64,000 nucleotides of DNA, taken from contig JAFSTB010000003.1 of the NCBI GenBank assembly GCA_017450685.1, positions 27,229 to 91,228 on the forward strand. Reading direction: 5' to 3'. This document shows positions 26,981 through 36,042 of this stretch, piece after piece (the first letter of the stretch is position 1; every line of letters begins with the position of its first letter). The notes beneath the pieces are model-generated. The model was not told the origin of the DNA. It worked only from the letters and a program-made list of their open reading frames with translations, and searched no databases. A program made the translations under genes and the position numbers. This DNA comes from Paludibacteraceae bacterium (GTDB taxonomy: Bacteria; Bacteroidota; Bacteroidia; Bacteroidales; Paludibacteraceae).

Positions 26981-28501
26981 TTATTGTAATTCTTTTATTG
27001 TTTTGGCTTTTGTCTTGAAGAAATTGCTTTCTTGGTTTATGCCGTCTGAGCTGTCACCGCTAAGCAGTCGGTACATCGGGTAGGCACTCCATCTTGCCGG
27101 TTGGTCACTGAGCAGCATATCCTCACCGGTGTCGTTGGGAACGAACTCTCTTATCATCTCTTGCCAACGTTGCACACGCTGTATAGCAGCATCGGGCTGC
27201 ATCAGTTCCATGTCGGTAACCAACTGACAGAGATACTGTTTGTATTGTTGTCTGAAAGCAGGTATGGACATCACTTTTCTCATCAATATACGACTGCCGT
27301 CAAGCGGTCCCCAGTTACGAGGGTCTTTCGTTCCGGGATTGCCGAATGCCTCTTGTCCGGTGCCGAGTGTGTTGTCATAGTCAAAGGGAATGAAATAGAA
27401 ACGGTTAAGATTATCAATGTAGAAATAGTAGTTATTGGCATTGCACCAATAGTCGTCCCACATACCTGTAGCCACCGTCACTGCTGTAGCACGCAAGAAC
27501 AAGTCTATGTCCACGTGCTGTTCAAGCCATTGACTAAGAGCGTCTGAGCCTGATTTGAGAGGTGTCATCTCATCGATGAAGGCTTTGAGTTGTGCTTGAG
27601 CCGAAGCCAATCTGTCTGGTGACGATTTGAGCGAATATATGTAGTTTTTCTCCCCTTCATCGTCGCTTACCCCCATTCGCCTTATATCGCTATTGCTAAG
27701 GTCGGCACCTGACCAATTGCCATCGCCGTCAACACCCCACGCGGCTTTCCATAGGTTGCCTTCCGTATCTTGCAGATAACCTTTCCTTTGTCGCTCTTCA
27801 AGCCACCCTTTGCGCGGGTTCTCCACCATAAGATAAACGCCCATATAAACGGGTATATCATCACCTTCAACACTGATGGTCAGTCGGCAATAAGAGGCTT
27901 TGGGAGCCGACCACACCTGAAAGCGATGCATCAGGTCGTAGCAGAACATCTCACGGCAATAGGCAGGATCGTTGTTATGCCATTTGAGAATGATACGATC
28001 GTAACCAAAAAACTTCTTCCCCGTTGCGTACTTATTAAACCGTATGCCGAAATGTGCGTGGTGCCATTGGTTATCAGTCAGGTATTCGGCTTGCTGTCCC
28101 CCTTCTACCGGTCGCACGCGAGAGGTGTTGCCTCTTGGTCGCAAACCAACACTATCGCGCTTATAGACCTCCTCTCCTTTCTGAAAAGTGAAAGCGGCAG
28201 GCACATACAGTCGGTTGTTGGGATTGGTGTCATAATTACGAAGATAGGTCTGCCAATCTTTTTTAGTAAGTGTCAGAGTGATGTGCGGCACGGCTTCCGA
28301 GTCGAAGAGATAATCGGCATTTGCCTCACGGTCAGCACTCTTGCCGTTGTTCTCCACCTCGTTGCCGCCTTCACCACCGCTCTTGCTCACTTTTTCCGGC
28401 GGATTGAAGAACTTACATTGAGTGAAAACAAGACATACCAAAGCCACGATGCCGACTCTGACAAAGTTGTTAAGGCTCGGTATGTTGCTTCTAATCACCA
28501 T
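26981..28501 (-). CDS. CotH-kinase family lipoprotein
   Basis: A 506-residue lipoprotein: membrane segment at ~14-28 and lipobox VFTQC with Cys29. The CotH-like kinase domain covers roughly residues 65-470, with EGDDIPVYMGVYLMVENP, the nucleotide/metal region YYFYIDNLNRFYFIPFDYDNTLG and LCQLVTDMEL. In Bacillus CotH phosphorylates spore coat proteins; in Bacteroidota these are exported proteins of unknown target. It is 1 base after birA, so it belongs to the PfkB-plsC-dacB-birA run. Confidence 0.82.
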   Translation of the reverse strand: MVIRSNIPSLNNFVRVGIVALVCLVFTQCKFFNPPEKVSKSGGEGGNEVENNGKSADREANADYLFDSEAVPHITLTLTKKDWQTYLRNYDTNPNNRLYVPAAFTFQKGEEVYKRDSVGLRPRGNTSRVRPVEGGQQAEYLTDNQWHHAHFGIRFNKYATGKKFFGYDRIILKWHNNDPAYCREMFCYDLMHRFQVWSAPKASYCRLTISVEGDDIPVYMGVYLMVENPRKGWLEERQRKGYLQDTEGNLWKAAWGVDGDGNWSGADLSNSDIRRMGVSDDEGEKNYIYSLKSSPDRLASAQAQLKAFIDEMTPLKSGSDALSQWLEQHVDIDLFLRATAVTVATGMWDDYWCNANNYYFYIDNLNRFYFIPFDYDNTLGTGQEAFGNPGTKDPRNWGPLDGSRILMRKVMSIPAFRQQYKQYLCQLVTDMELMQPDAAIQRVQRWQEMIREFVPNDTGEDMLLSDQPARWSAYPMYRLLSGDSSDGINQESNFFKTKAKTIKELQ

Positions 28502-28502
28502 T

Positions 28503-29300
28503 TTATATGACGTATCTTATCTGCTTGAAGTGATAAGTATGGCACTTGCCGTCTCTTTGCAAAAGTACTAACTGTCCTTGTTTATCCACCTCTACTATCT
28601 TTGCTTCAAACACATCCTTCTCTTGCGCTTCCGCCATTGGCAATGGCATTGTTGGTGTGAGGTCCACTTCGCGATGGGCAAACAAGTGCCACCCTTCACG
28701 GCGATAGAGACAGCCTGAATACTCTTGTCTAAACGGCTCTATATCACCGATACGGCAGGCAGAAAAGAGTTGCTGCAATCGTCTTTTCAAGCACTCCAGT
28801 ATACTATCCATCAGGCGATTAAGGTCATAATTTGTGCCGGTTATCTCTTTCATCGATATGGGGTTAGGTGCTACCCCATCCCACTGTGTCTGATTGACAT
28901 TGAGTCCCACTCCGGCAATGACATAAGCGATGGAAGAGCCTTGCAGCGAAGCCTCTAACAACATACCGCACAACTTCTTATCGCCCCAATAGATATCGTT
29001 GGGCCATTTGACGGTGAGCGGGTCTGAAGGTATATGTTGCTTATCCAACTCTTCTTTTACCATATCTCTCACAGCCAGCGACACCGCCATTGAGAGCAGG
29101 AACTGCTCATCCACAGGTATGGCAGGTTGCTTAATGAGAGTGGAGAAGAGCAGGTTTTGTCCTCTTTGCGCCTCCCAACGATTACCTTTCTGTCCGCGTC
29201 CGGCTGTCTGATAATCGGTGCGAACGGTGAACAGATCGGGTTGGTCAAGATATTGCTCTTGAATAAGGGAGTTGGTGCTATGTGTCTGTGCAACGTACAT
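28503..29300 (-). CDS. birA: Biotin-[acetyl-CoA-carboxylase] ligase
   Basis: Attaches biotin to carboxylase subunits through biotinyl-AMP. The 265-residue protein has the ligase motifs TAGRGQKGNRWEAQRGQNLLFS and VKWPNDIYWGDKKLCGMLLE, and a C-terminal domain. It lacks the N-terminal helix-turn-helix of E. coli BirA, so it is a class I ligase that cannot itself repress biotin genes. It starts one base after the dacB stop. Confidence 0.93.
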   Translation of the reverse strand: MYVAQTHSTNSLIQEQYLDQPDLFTVRTDYQTAGRGQKGNRWEAQRGQNLLFSTLIKQPAIPVDEQFLLSMAVSLAVRDMVKEELDKQHIPSDPLTVKWPNDIYWGDKKLCGMLLEASLQGSSIAYVIAGVGLNVNQTQWDGVAPNPISMKEITGTNYDLNRLMDSILECLKRRLQQLFSACRIGDIEPFRQEYSGCLYRREGWHLFAHREVDLTPTMPLPMAEAQEKDVFEAKIVEVDKQGQLVLLQRDGKCHTYHFKQIRYVI

Positions 29301-29301
29301 C

Positions 29302-30720
29302 TTATTGCTGTGACCGATAGAGGTTTAACAGGTACTTTTCTATGAGGTGTTGCACATTCTTCGTTTTGCCTGACGCGCTATTAACCAGTACGGCAAACGT
29401 CCACATATCGCCATTGGGCAGACATATATATCCGGCATAGTTTTTTGTTCCGCCTATGGTACCGCTTTTGGCGTGTACTCTTCCCTCCAATGGTGTGCCG
29501 TAGAGGAAACTTCTCAATGTTCCGCTTTTACCGCTCACGGGCAGTGAGGCAAAGAAAGCGTCATAGGTTCGGCTATGCTGCATATAGTCGAGCAGCGATA
29601 CAAAAGTGCGTGCGCTCATAGCATCTTGCGGAGCCAATCCGCAGCCGTCTTTGATGATGGCAGTAGAGAGGTCAACACCACGACCGCACCAAAAACTGCG
29701 CACCATCATCTCTGAGTTATGCAGCGTACAAGGCACTCCTATTCGCTCTGCCAAGACGCGGTATAACGACTCGGCATAGAGATTGACGCTGTGCATATTA
29801 GTGTGTGCCACAATGGCTGCCAACGAGTCCGACCAATGGGTATAGACCGTTGTACGCGGTATGAGTATCGCTTCGCTTATATATGAGGCTTCGTCAGACA
29901 CCGTTACACCTGCTTGCCGTAGCGATTGTGTGAAGTGTTGGGCTAAGAGCAGTCCCGGATTAGGCAAATCGCCTTTCACTCCGAAAGTGCCTCTATTGGA
30001 CGGCACGCTGCCTGTCAGATGACGATAGAAATGGAAGGGCACGCCGGAGACGTATGCTCCGTCCTCTTCTGTCTGCGTACAACGTATATGGTTATCAAAA
30101 GTTATACCTTGCACCTGCGGCTGTGTATATAGCACTTTAGCAACGCTACCCACCGGACCGCTTTCCAAGACAATGTTCATTGTGTTGTCCATATACGAGA
30201 GGGCAAAGATACCCGGCGCATAATAGTTGCCGGCATCCTCCCACAGCCACGCGGGATTGAGGGCATTGCCATCGAAGAAAGAGAGGTCAGCCACCACTTG
30301 ACCCTCAATAGCCTCGATGCCGACATCCTTAACAGCCTTCACCCACTGACGCAAGAACCCTTGTCCCTCACGCAGATTGCCCAAGGAAGGATCACCTTTG
30401 CCTTTGATATACAGGTTTCCGTATAGCACTCTGTCTTTTATATATCCGCTATATTCGAGCGTTGTAGGGAAGCGATAGTCGGAGCCGAGCATCTCAAGTG
30501 CAGTGGCAGTGGTAAGCAGTTTGATAACCGAAGCGGGTGGCACCACGTTCTGTTCACGATAAGCATCTATCACCTCGCCAGTACGTGTATTACGCACATA
30601 AACGCTCATATTAGCGGAGCGCGTCTGCGGGTGTTGCAACAGCGTCTGCAAAGCATCCGACTGAGCACTGAGCAGCACCGACAGAGATAGTAATAATATA
30701 ATCAGTCCTTTTCTTTTCAC
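29302..30720 (-). CDS. dacB: D-alanyl-D-alanine carboxypeptidase/endopeptidase (PBP4 family)
   Basis: Periplasmic peptidoglycan hydrolase of the S13 family. The 472-residue protein has a signal peptide (ending LLSAQ), the SxxK active site Ser64-Val-Ile-Lys67, the SxN motif in HSVNLYAE and the KSG triad in HAKSGTIGGTKNYAGY. The insert domain between the first two motifs is typical of this class. Translation starts at GTG 30720, overlapping the plsC stop (GTGA). Confidence 0.92.
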   Translation of the reverse strand: MKRKGLIILLLSLSVLLSAQSDALQTLLQHPQTRSANMSVYVRNTRTGEVIDAYREQNVVPPASVIKLLTTATALEMLGSDYRFPTTLEYSGYIKDRVLYGNLYIKGKGDPSLGNLREGQGFLRQWVKAVKDVGIEAIEGQVVADLSFFDGNALNPAWLWEDAGNYYAPGIFALSYMDNTMNIVLESGPVGSVAKVLYTQPQVQGITFDNHIRCTQTEEDGAYVSGVPFHFYRHLTGSVPSNRGTFGVKGDLPNPGLLLAQHFTQSLRQAGVTVSDEASYISEAILIPRTTVYTHWSDSLAAIVAHTNMHSVNLYAESLYRVLAERIGVPCTLHNSEMMVRSFWCGRGVDLSTAIIKDGCGLAPQDAMSARTFVSLLDYMQHSRTYDAFFASLPVSGKSGTLRSFLYGTPLEGRVHAKSGTIGGTKNYAGYICLPNGDMWTFAVLVNSASGKTKNVQHLIEKYLLNLYRSQQ

Positions 30721-31427
30721 TCTTTCATTCCTTTTATTACCGCCTCACGCACGGCTTCAATAGCCTCGTTCTCATCTTCAAACACGCTCAGATTCATCGG
30801 TTCGCCTATGTGCAGGTGTACGGGATGGTGTTTGATATAAGCCTTTCCTTTGGGCATACATTCAAAACAGCCTGTGATAGAGAGTGGTACAACAGGCAGA
30901 TGTAGGTCTAAAGCGATATGAAAAGCGCCGCGTTTGAAGCGTTGCACCTCACCTGTAGTAGTGCGTGTACCTTCAGGATAGATGACGGTGCAAACGCCGT
31001 TACGCAAGGTCTGCTCCATCTTCTTCACACTCTGTGCGGCAGCACGGGGGTTACTCCTATCCACATACACATGTCCGCATACCTCACATGCCCAACCCAC
31101 CAAAGGTATCTTCCGTAACTCCTTCTTCATCATATACTTGAACACAACAGGCAACCAGCCATACACTAAAAAAACGTCGCAGAATGACTGGTGGTTAGTG
31201 ACGAACACGTATGACTGTCCGCGCTTGACATTCTCTTTTCCCGTCACCGTCACGGGCAGGAACATAAGGTAGAAGAACGACTTGGACCAGCACGACTGCA
31301 CAGTATTGATAAAGCGCGAGTTAGGCCAACGCGCACAAAGGATGGTGGTGATAGCGGTAATGGCAGTGTTAATGATGAACAGCGGCCACGCCACCAAGTA
31401 TTGATAAATAATATAAATAATTTGCAT
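30717..31427 (-). CDS. plsC: 1-acyl-sn-glycerol-3-phosphate acyltransferase (PlsC-type)
   Basis: Adds the second acyl chain in phospholipid synthesis at the inner membrane. The 236-residue protein has an N-terminal membrane segment (~10-30), the catalytic NHQSFCD (HxxxxD) block, YPEGTRTTTGEVQRFKRGAF and VVPLSITGCFE. Since GlsA of amino-acid lipid synthesis is also PlsC-type, and a GlsB-like gene is in this window, a role in that pathway remains possible. Located 36 bases after the PfkB gene. Confidence 0.85.
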   Translation of the reverse strand: MQIIYIIYQYLVAWPLFIINTAITAITTILCARWPNSRFINTVQSCWSKSFFYLMFLPVTVTGKENVKRGQSYVFVTNHQSFCDVFLVYGWLPVVFKYMMKKELRKIPLVGWACEVCGHVYVDRSNPRAAAQSVKKMEQTLRNGVCTVIYPEGTRTTTGEVQRFKRGAFHIALDLHLPVVPLSITGCFECMPKGKAYIKHHPVHLHIGEPMNLSVFEDENEAIEAVREAVIKGMKE

Positions 31428-31463
31428 AATCCTTACCCTTAAACTCTCAACTCTAAACTACCC

Positions 31464-32486
31464 TCACAGCAGTCCTCCGTTTTCTGTCTGGACATATTTT
31501 TGCATAAAGCCTCTATATAGTGCGCAAATACGTCGTATCTCGTCCCACGTGTCATCGCTTAGTTTGGTGCCGACCACTTCCACCACACGTCCGGCGGCTA
31601 TTGTACCTATCTCGCCACATTTGCGCAGGTCGAAACCGTCGCTTAGAGCGTGCAAGAATCCTCCGGCATAGAGGTCACCTGCACCGGTAGAGTCGGTACA
31701 GGAAGTGGTGATAGCACCTATATGACAGAGATTGGAGCCTTGCTGCACATAACTGCCACGCTTACCTACTTTGACCACGGCTATGTCGCACTGTTCGGCT
31801 ATCTTTGCCACCGACTCTTGCGGATTGAGGTGGGTATAAGCAAAACTCTCATCTTCGTTGGCGAAGACGATATCCACATACTTAGTGACCAAATGTTTGA
31901 GGAAATGGTGGTTTTCGTTTACTATATTATAAGAAGAGAGGTCGATGCTGACCATACAGCCTGACTCTTTAGCCATTTTTATTGCTTTTTCTATAAGGTC
32001 GTGGTCTTGCACCATATATCCTTCTATATGGAAGATGTCGTATCCTATGAACGCTTCTTTCTGTATATCTTCAGCCGTGAGGTCAGCAGCGGCACCGAGG
32101 TAGGTGGCAAAAGTGCGTTCACCATCAGGTGTGATAAGCACTATACTGCAGCCCGACATCTTATCTTCGGAAGTAAGAAGGAGCGGTTTGACACCGTTTT
32201 TTACGAGGTCTTCTCGATAGAAGTCGCCCACCTCATCATTACCGATCTTACCGATAAAAGCGGCTTTACCGCCTAACTGAGTGATGGTGGTGACTGTATT
32301 GCTGGCGCTGCCGCCTGCCACCATTCGTTTTCTGACACTGGCGAAGCGGCACTGTATATGCTCCGCCTGCTCCATTGAAATAAGGTTCATACTGCCCTTT
32401 GGCAATCCTAACTCGCGCAAGTCATCTTCCGATACTTGCAACAACATATCAGTGAGCGCATTGCCCAAGCCTAAAATCTTCCTCAT
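31464..32486 (-). CDS. PfkB family carbohydrate/nucleoside kinase
   Basis: A 340-residue ribokinase-fold enzyme, most like the adenosine-kinase branch. N-terminal GLGNALTDML, the substrate-side GGSASNTVTTITQLGGKAAFIGKIGNDEVG and the catalytic DSTGAGDLYAGGFLHAL are present. The phosphoryl acceptor cannot be named from sequence. ATG 32486 lies ~31 bases after the predicted transcription start, so a longer open extension upstream is rejected. It is the first gene of the six-gene run to rfbB. Confidence 0.85.
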   Translation of the reverse strand: MRKILGLGNALTDMLLQVSEDDLRELGLPKGSMNLISMEQAEHIQCRFASVRKRMVAGGSASNTVTTITQLGGKAAFIGKIGNDEVGDFYREDLVKNGVKPLLLTSEDKMSGCSIVLITPDGERTFATYLGAAADLTAEDIQKEAFIGYDIFHIEGYMVQDHDLIEKAIKMAKESGCMVSIDLSSYNIVNENHHFLKHLVTKYVDIVFANEDESFAYTHLNPQESVAKIAEQCDIAVVKVGKRGSYVQQGSNLCHIGAITTSCTDSTGAGDLYAGGFLHALSDGFDLRKCGEIGTIAAGRVVEVVGTKLSDDTWDEIRRICALYRGFMQKYVQTENGGLL

Positions 32487-32523
32487 AGGTATATCCTTTG
32501 CGGTGAAAAGTTGATTTTCGGTG

Positions 32524-32556
32524 CAAAGGTAGCGTTTTTTTTCAAAAAAAAGCAAA
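32524..32556 (-). promoter_or_regulatory. Predicted promoter of the PfkB-plsC-dacB-birA-CotH-rfbB run
   Basis: Minus-strand TACCTTTG (32524-32531), 21 bases, TTTG (32553-32556), in an A/T-rich tract. Confidence 0.65.
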
Positions 32557-32560
32557 AAAA

Positions 32561-32592
32561 TTTGTTCATATAAAATTATCGCCGTACTTTTG
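32561..32592 (+). promoter_or_regulatory. Predicted promoter of tRNA-Asn
   Basis: TTTG (32561-32564), 20 bases, TACTTTTG (32585-32592). It implies a ~50-base 5' leader to be removed from the tRNA precursor. Confidence 0.65.
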
Positions 32593-32649
32593 CAGCCGCA
32601 ATCGGGAAGGGTACTGCTCCTTGCAAGTGATTCTTGATGCAAAAACACT

Positions 32650-32723
32650 GCTTCCTTAGCTCAGTCGGTTAGAGCATCTGACTGTTAATCAGGGGGTCCT
32701 AGGTTCAAGTCCTAGAGGGAGCG
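32650..32723 (+). tRNA. tRNA-Asn (GTT)
   Basis: A 74-nt cloverleaf. The acceptor stem is GCTTCCT (32650-32656) with AGGGAGC (32716-32722) and discriminator G. The D arm is AGCTCAGTCGGTTAGAGC, the anticodon loop CTGTTAA (anticodon GTT) and the T arm CTAGG-TTCAAGT-CCTAG. The 3' CCA is not encoded. Confidence 0.95.
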
Positions 32724-32724
32724 C

Positions 32725-32757
32725 GAAAAGAGATGGCTTAATAGTCATCTCTTTTTC
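32725..32757 (+). terminator. Terminator after tRNA-Asn
   Basis: AAAAGAGATG (32726-32735) pairs with CATCTCTTTT (32746-32755). The T-rich 3' arm provides the run. It begins two bases after the tRNA. Confidence 0.75.
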
Positions 32758-32811
32758 GTTGTGCAAAGCAAAGATAGCAATTGTAGTTTTTATGAAAAAA
32801 AACGTAAAGAA

Positions 32812-32842
32812 TTGATTATTCCGAAAAAACGCTGTAACTTTG
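32812..32842 (+). promoter_or_regulatory. Predicted promoter of the mreC operon
   Basis: TTG (32812-32814), 20 bases, TAACTTTG (32835-32842). The mreC ATG is only 10 bases past the -7 box, which implies a nearly leaderless mRNA. Confidence 0.6.
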
Positions 32843-32851
32843 CGCAATTTT

Positions 32852-33679
32852 ATGCAGAACCTGTGGAAATTCATATTGCGATATAGCAATACCTTATTAT
32901 TCGTCTTGATAGAGGTGTTGGCTATGGTATGGTTTTTTCTTTCTGAACACAAGCCTCGCAGCGGTATGTTCGGAGCAGCCAACACAGTTGTTGCCACGCT
33001 CAATAACGGTGCGTCAGGGGTAAGTGAATATTTTTCTTTGAGAAGCACTAACGACGAGTTGGCAAAAGAGAATGCTCGTTTGAAGGAGGAGATAGACAGG
33101 CTGAAAAACCTGCAAGAGCCTCTGTTAGAAAGAGACAGCATTTATCGCTATGCTCATTTAGGTTGGCACTACAAGATAGCGAAGGTGGTGGATATACAGA
33201 CCAACACGCAGCATAACTATCTTGTATTGAACAAGGGTGAGCGCGATAGTATAGCCGTAGGTCAGGGTGTGATAGCCTCTGCCGGAGTGGTGGGAGTGGT
33301 GAGTGAAGTGAACAGCCACTATTCGCTGGTAACGCCCACCATACATCCGAAGATGCATGTTAGTTGCAGGATAAAGAAAAACGGTCATACAGGTTTTTTG
33401 CAGTGGAACGGTCCGTCAACCCATTATGCTTATCTCACCGATGTGGCACGACATATATCTGTGGAACAGGGTGATACGGTTGTTACCAGCGGACTGACAC
33501 ATATCTTTCCCGAAGACATAATGGTGGGTGTGATAGATGAGGTGTCGTTAGGAGAGGGTGATACTTATCACACGTTGCGTCTGAGATTGTCAACTGACTT
33601 TTCCTCATTGCGCTACGTTCAGGTGGTCAATAACCCGTTGGCAGGTTGGCAAGACAGCCTGATAATAAACGCTAAATGA
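32852..33679 (+). CDS. mreC: Rod shape-determining protein MreC
   Basis: Periplasmic scaffold of the elongasome that activates PBP2. The 275-residue protein has an N-terminal membrane segment (~10-30), a coiled coil (NDELAKENARLKEEIDRLKNL, ~62-85) and the beta-rich MreC core (LNKGERDSIAVGQGVIAS, VVGVVSEV). ATG 32852 gives the normal N-terminus and follows the promoter directly. It heads the mreC-mreD-mrdA-rodA run. mreB, usually next to mreC, is not in this window. Confidence 0.92.
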   Translation: MQNLWKFILRYSNTLLFVLIEVLAMVWFFLSEHKPRSGMFGAANTVVATLNNGASGVSEYFSLRSTNDELAKENARLKEEIDRLKNLQEPLLERDSIYRYAHLGWHYKIAKVVDIQTNTQHNYLVLNKGERDSIAVGQGVIASAGVVGVVSEVNSHYSLVTPTIHPKMHVSCRIKKNGHTGFLQWNGPSTHYAYLTDVARHISVEQGDTVVTSGLTHIFPEDIMVGVIDEVSLGEGDTYHTLRLRLSTDFSSLRYVQVVNNPLAGWQDSLIINAK

Positions 33680-33697
33680 GCCGTAAAAGGAAGCCGA

Positions 33698-34213
33698 ATG
33701 GATAGCATGAACGTCATAGGAAACAAGTGGTTATCGCTGTTATTGCAAGCGGTGATATTACTCTGCTTGCAGGTTTTTCTGTTCAGCAACTTGCATTTTG
33801 ACGGTTGGTGCCTACCCTTTGTTTATATCTCTGTGCTTATCTGTATGCCCGTTATGCCTCGTTGGGCAGAGGTCTTGGTGGGTGCGGTGATTGGTTGGAC
33901 GATGGATATATGCTGTTCGTCGGCAGGGATGCACACCATAGCCTGCACTTGTCTGTCATGGCTTCGTCCGATGCTATTGGAACGTATGGTGCAGGATGCT
34001 GACCGCATAACTGGTGATGTGACTCACCGCAGCATAGGCTTATCGGCATTCGTGCGTTTGACGCTTATTCTGTGTCTTCTGCACCACGGTATGGTGTTCA
34101 TGTTAGATGCTTGGAGCATTATGCAGATAGGCTATACCACTCTCAGATGGCTATTGAGTTCTGCCATCAGTATTCTGTTCGTTTACGCATACAGTACACT
34201 TCGCGCATCATGA
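33698..34213 (+). CDS. mreD: Rod shape-determining protein MreD
   Basis: A 171-residue inner membrane protein with about five hydrophobic segments (for example LLLQAVILLCLQVFLFSNLHF). Sequence conservation in MreD is low; assignment rests on length, topology and position 18 bases after mreC and overlapping mrdA. The stop codon overlaps the mrdA start (ATGA), so translation is coupled. Confidence 0.88.
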   Translation: MDSMNVIGNKWLSLLLQAVILLCLQVFLFSNLHFDGWCLPFVYISVLICMPVMPRWAEVLVGAVIGWTMDICCSSAGMHTIACTCLSWLRPMLLERMVQDADRITGDVTHRSIGLSAFVRLTLILCLLHHGMVFMLDAWSIMQIGYTTLRWLLSSAISILFVYAYSTLRAS

Positions 34214-36024
34214 CCTCCGATCGCTATTACAACCGCTCATACATCATTGGTGGCATTGTTGTGGCAGTGGCAGCCGTTTTTATATGTCGTCTGTTCTATC
34301 TTCAGGTCATCGATCGTTCGACAGTGGGCAAGAGTGAGAGCAACGCCTTGGTCAAACAGACGGTCTATCCTTCACGCGGAATGATTTATGACCGTAGAGG
34401 TGAGTTGCTGGTCTATAACCGGCCTGTGTATGACGTGATGATGGTTATGCGTGAGATGGGCAAAGAGTTCGACACGGTGGCTTTTTGCCGGACGATGCAT
34501 ATTAGTGAGCAGACTTTTAATGAGCGTATGCAGACGATGAGCAATCGCCGCAAGAACCCGGGGTTCTCTCGTTATACTCCGCAGCCTTTTCTTAATCTTC
34601 TCACGGCGGAGGATGTGTCGTTATTGCAGGAGCAACTGTATCGTTTTCCGGGCATTCGTATTCGCAAGCGCACACTTCGCGACTACACTTATTCAGCCGC
34701 TGCTCACGTGTTAGGCAGTGTGGGTGAGGTGAGCAAGCGCGACTTGGACAACGACCCTTATTATGCCATAGGCGATTATGCCGGCAGAGACGGTATTGAG
34801 CGTCAGTATGAGACCTTGTTGCGTGGAGAGAAAGGGATGGAAGTGCTTATGCGCGACGTGCACGGTCGCATACAAGGCAGTTATCAAAACGGCGAGTTGG
34901 ACTATCCGCCCGTGTCGGGTCAGGACTTGACTTTGACACTTGACATACGTTTGCAACTATTAGCCGAACAGTTGATGCAAAACAAGATGGGCAGTGTTGT
35001 TGCTCTTGAGCCACAGACGGGTGAGGTGTTGGCAATGGTGTCTGTTCCCAAGTGGGATCCGGCGGTGTTGGTTGGTCGCGACCGTTCGCAGAACTACGCC
35101 GCCTTGCTGCAAGACAAGCATAAGCCGCTGATGAACCGTGCCGTACAGGCTCAGTATCCTCCCGGCTCTACCTTCAAACTCATACAAGCACTCATAGGCT
35201 TGCAGACCAAAACCATCAACTCCCGAACCGAATATGCGTGCAACGGACCGGAGTCACTACCAATCAAATGTACTCACCATCATGGTTCGCCCGTCGATCT
35301 GGTGAACGGTATTGAACAGTCGTGCAACCCTTATTTCTGGCAGGAGTTTCGCGATATATTGCGTCAGAACGGAGGCGAAGATGACACGGAGAATCTGCAC
35401 CGCAACTACGACCGTTGGCGCGACTATGTGGTCAGTTTTGGTTTTGGCAGTCGTTTTCCGACCGACATACGCGAGCAAGCCGCCGGCAGTATTCCCACCA
35501 GTCAGTTCTACGACAAACATTACGGTCGCAGCTATTGGCGTTCGAAGACCATTCGTTCGCTCAGTATAGGTCAGGGAGAGATCTTAGTGACACCTCTGCA
35601 ATTAGCCAACGAGGCAGCCGCCATAGCCAATGAAGGGTGGTATATAGCGCCACACTTGGTTCGCGGCGCTTTCACCGACAAGCATCAGACCGCCATTGAT
35701 GCCCACTGTTTTCCGATAGTGAAAGAGGGCATGCAACGTGTTATGACCAACGGCACGGGGCGATACTATAACATAGCCGACTTGCAGATGTGCGGCAAGA
35801 CAGGAACGGTGCAGAACCCGCACGGCAAAGACCACGCTATCTTTATCGGTTTTGCACCAAAGGATAACCCTCGTATTGCCGTAGCCGTGGTGGTGGAGAA
35901 CGCCGGTTTTGGTGCCACTTGGGCTTGTCCGGTGGCTTCACTGATGATGGAACAGTACTTGACCGACACTATAACACGACAAGAACTGAAAGAAAGGATG
36001 CAGACTGCCATACTAATACAATAA
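34210..36024 (+). CDS. mrdA: Penicillin-binding protein 2 (elongation transpeptidase)
   Basis: Class B PBP that cross-links peptidoglycan during side-wall growth. The 604-residue protein has one N-terminal membrane segment (~12-32), the dimerisation domain (RGMIYDRRGELLVYNRPVYD) and a transpeptidase domain with SxxK in GSTFKLIQ, SxN as SCN in EQSCNPYF and KTG in CGKTGTVQNP. Length is normal. ATG 34210 overlaps the mreD stop and gives a standard N-terminus. Confidence 0.95.
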   Translation: MTSDRYYNRSYIIGGIVVAVAAVFICRLFYLQVIDRSTVGKSESNALVKQTVYPSRGMIYDRRGELLVYNRPVYDVMMVMREMGKEFDTVAFCRTMHISEQTFNERMQTMSNRRKNPGFSRYTPQPFLNLLTAEDVSLLQEQLYRFPGIRIRKRTLRDYTYSAAAHVLGSVGEVSKRDLDNDPYYAIGDYAGRDGIERQYETLLRGEKGMEVLMRDVHGRIQGSYQNGELDYPPVSGQDLTLTLDIRLQLLAEQLMQNKMGSVVALEPQTGEVLAMVSVPKWDPAVLVGRDRSQNYAALLQDKHKPLMNRAVQAQYPPGSTFKLIQALIGLQTKTINSRTEYACNGPESLPIKCTHHHGSPVDLVNGIEQSCNPYFWQEFRDILRQNGGEDDTENLHRNYDRWRDYVVSFGFGSRFPTDIREQAAGSIPTSQFYDKHYGRSYWRSKTIRSLSIGQGEILVTPLQLANEAAAIANEGWYIAPHLVRGAFTDKHQTAIDAHCFPIVKEGMQRVMTNGTGRYYNIADLQMCGKTGTVQNPHGKDHAIFIGFAPKDNPRIAVAVVVENAGFGATWACPVASLMMEQYLTDTITRQELKERMQTAILIQ

Positions 36025-36042
36025 CCACCGAACCGACAGATA

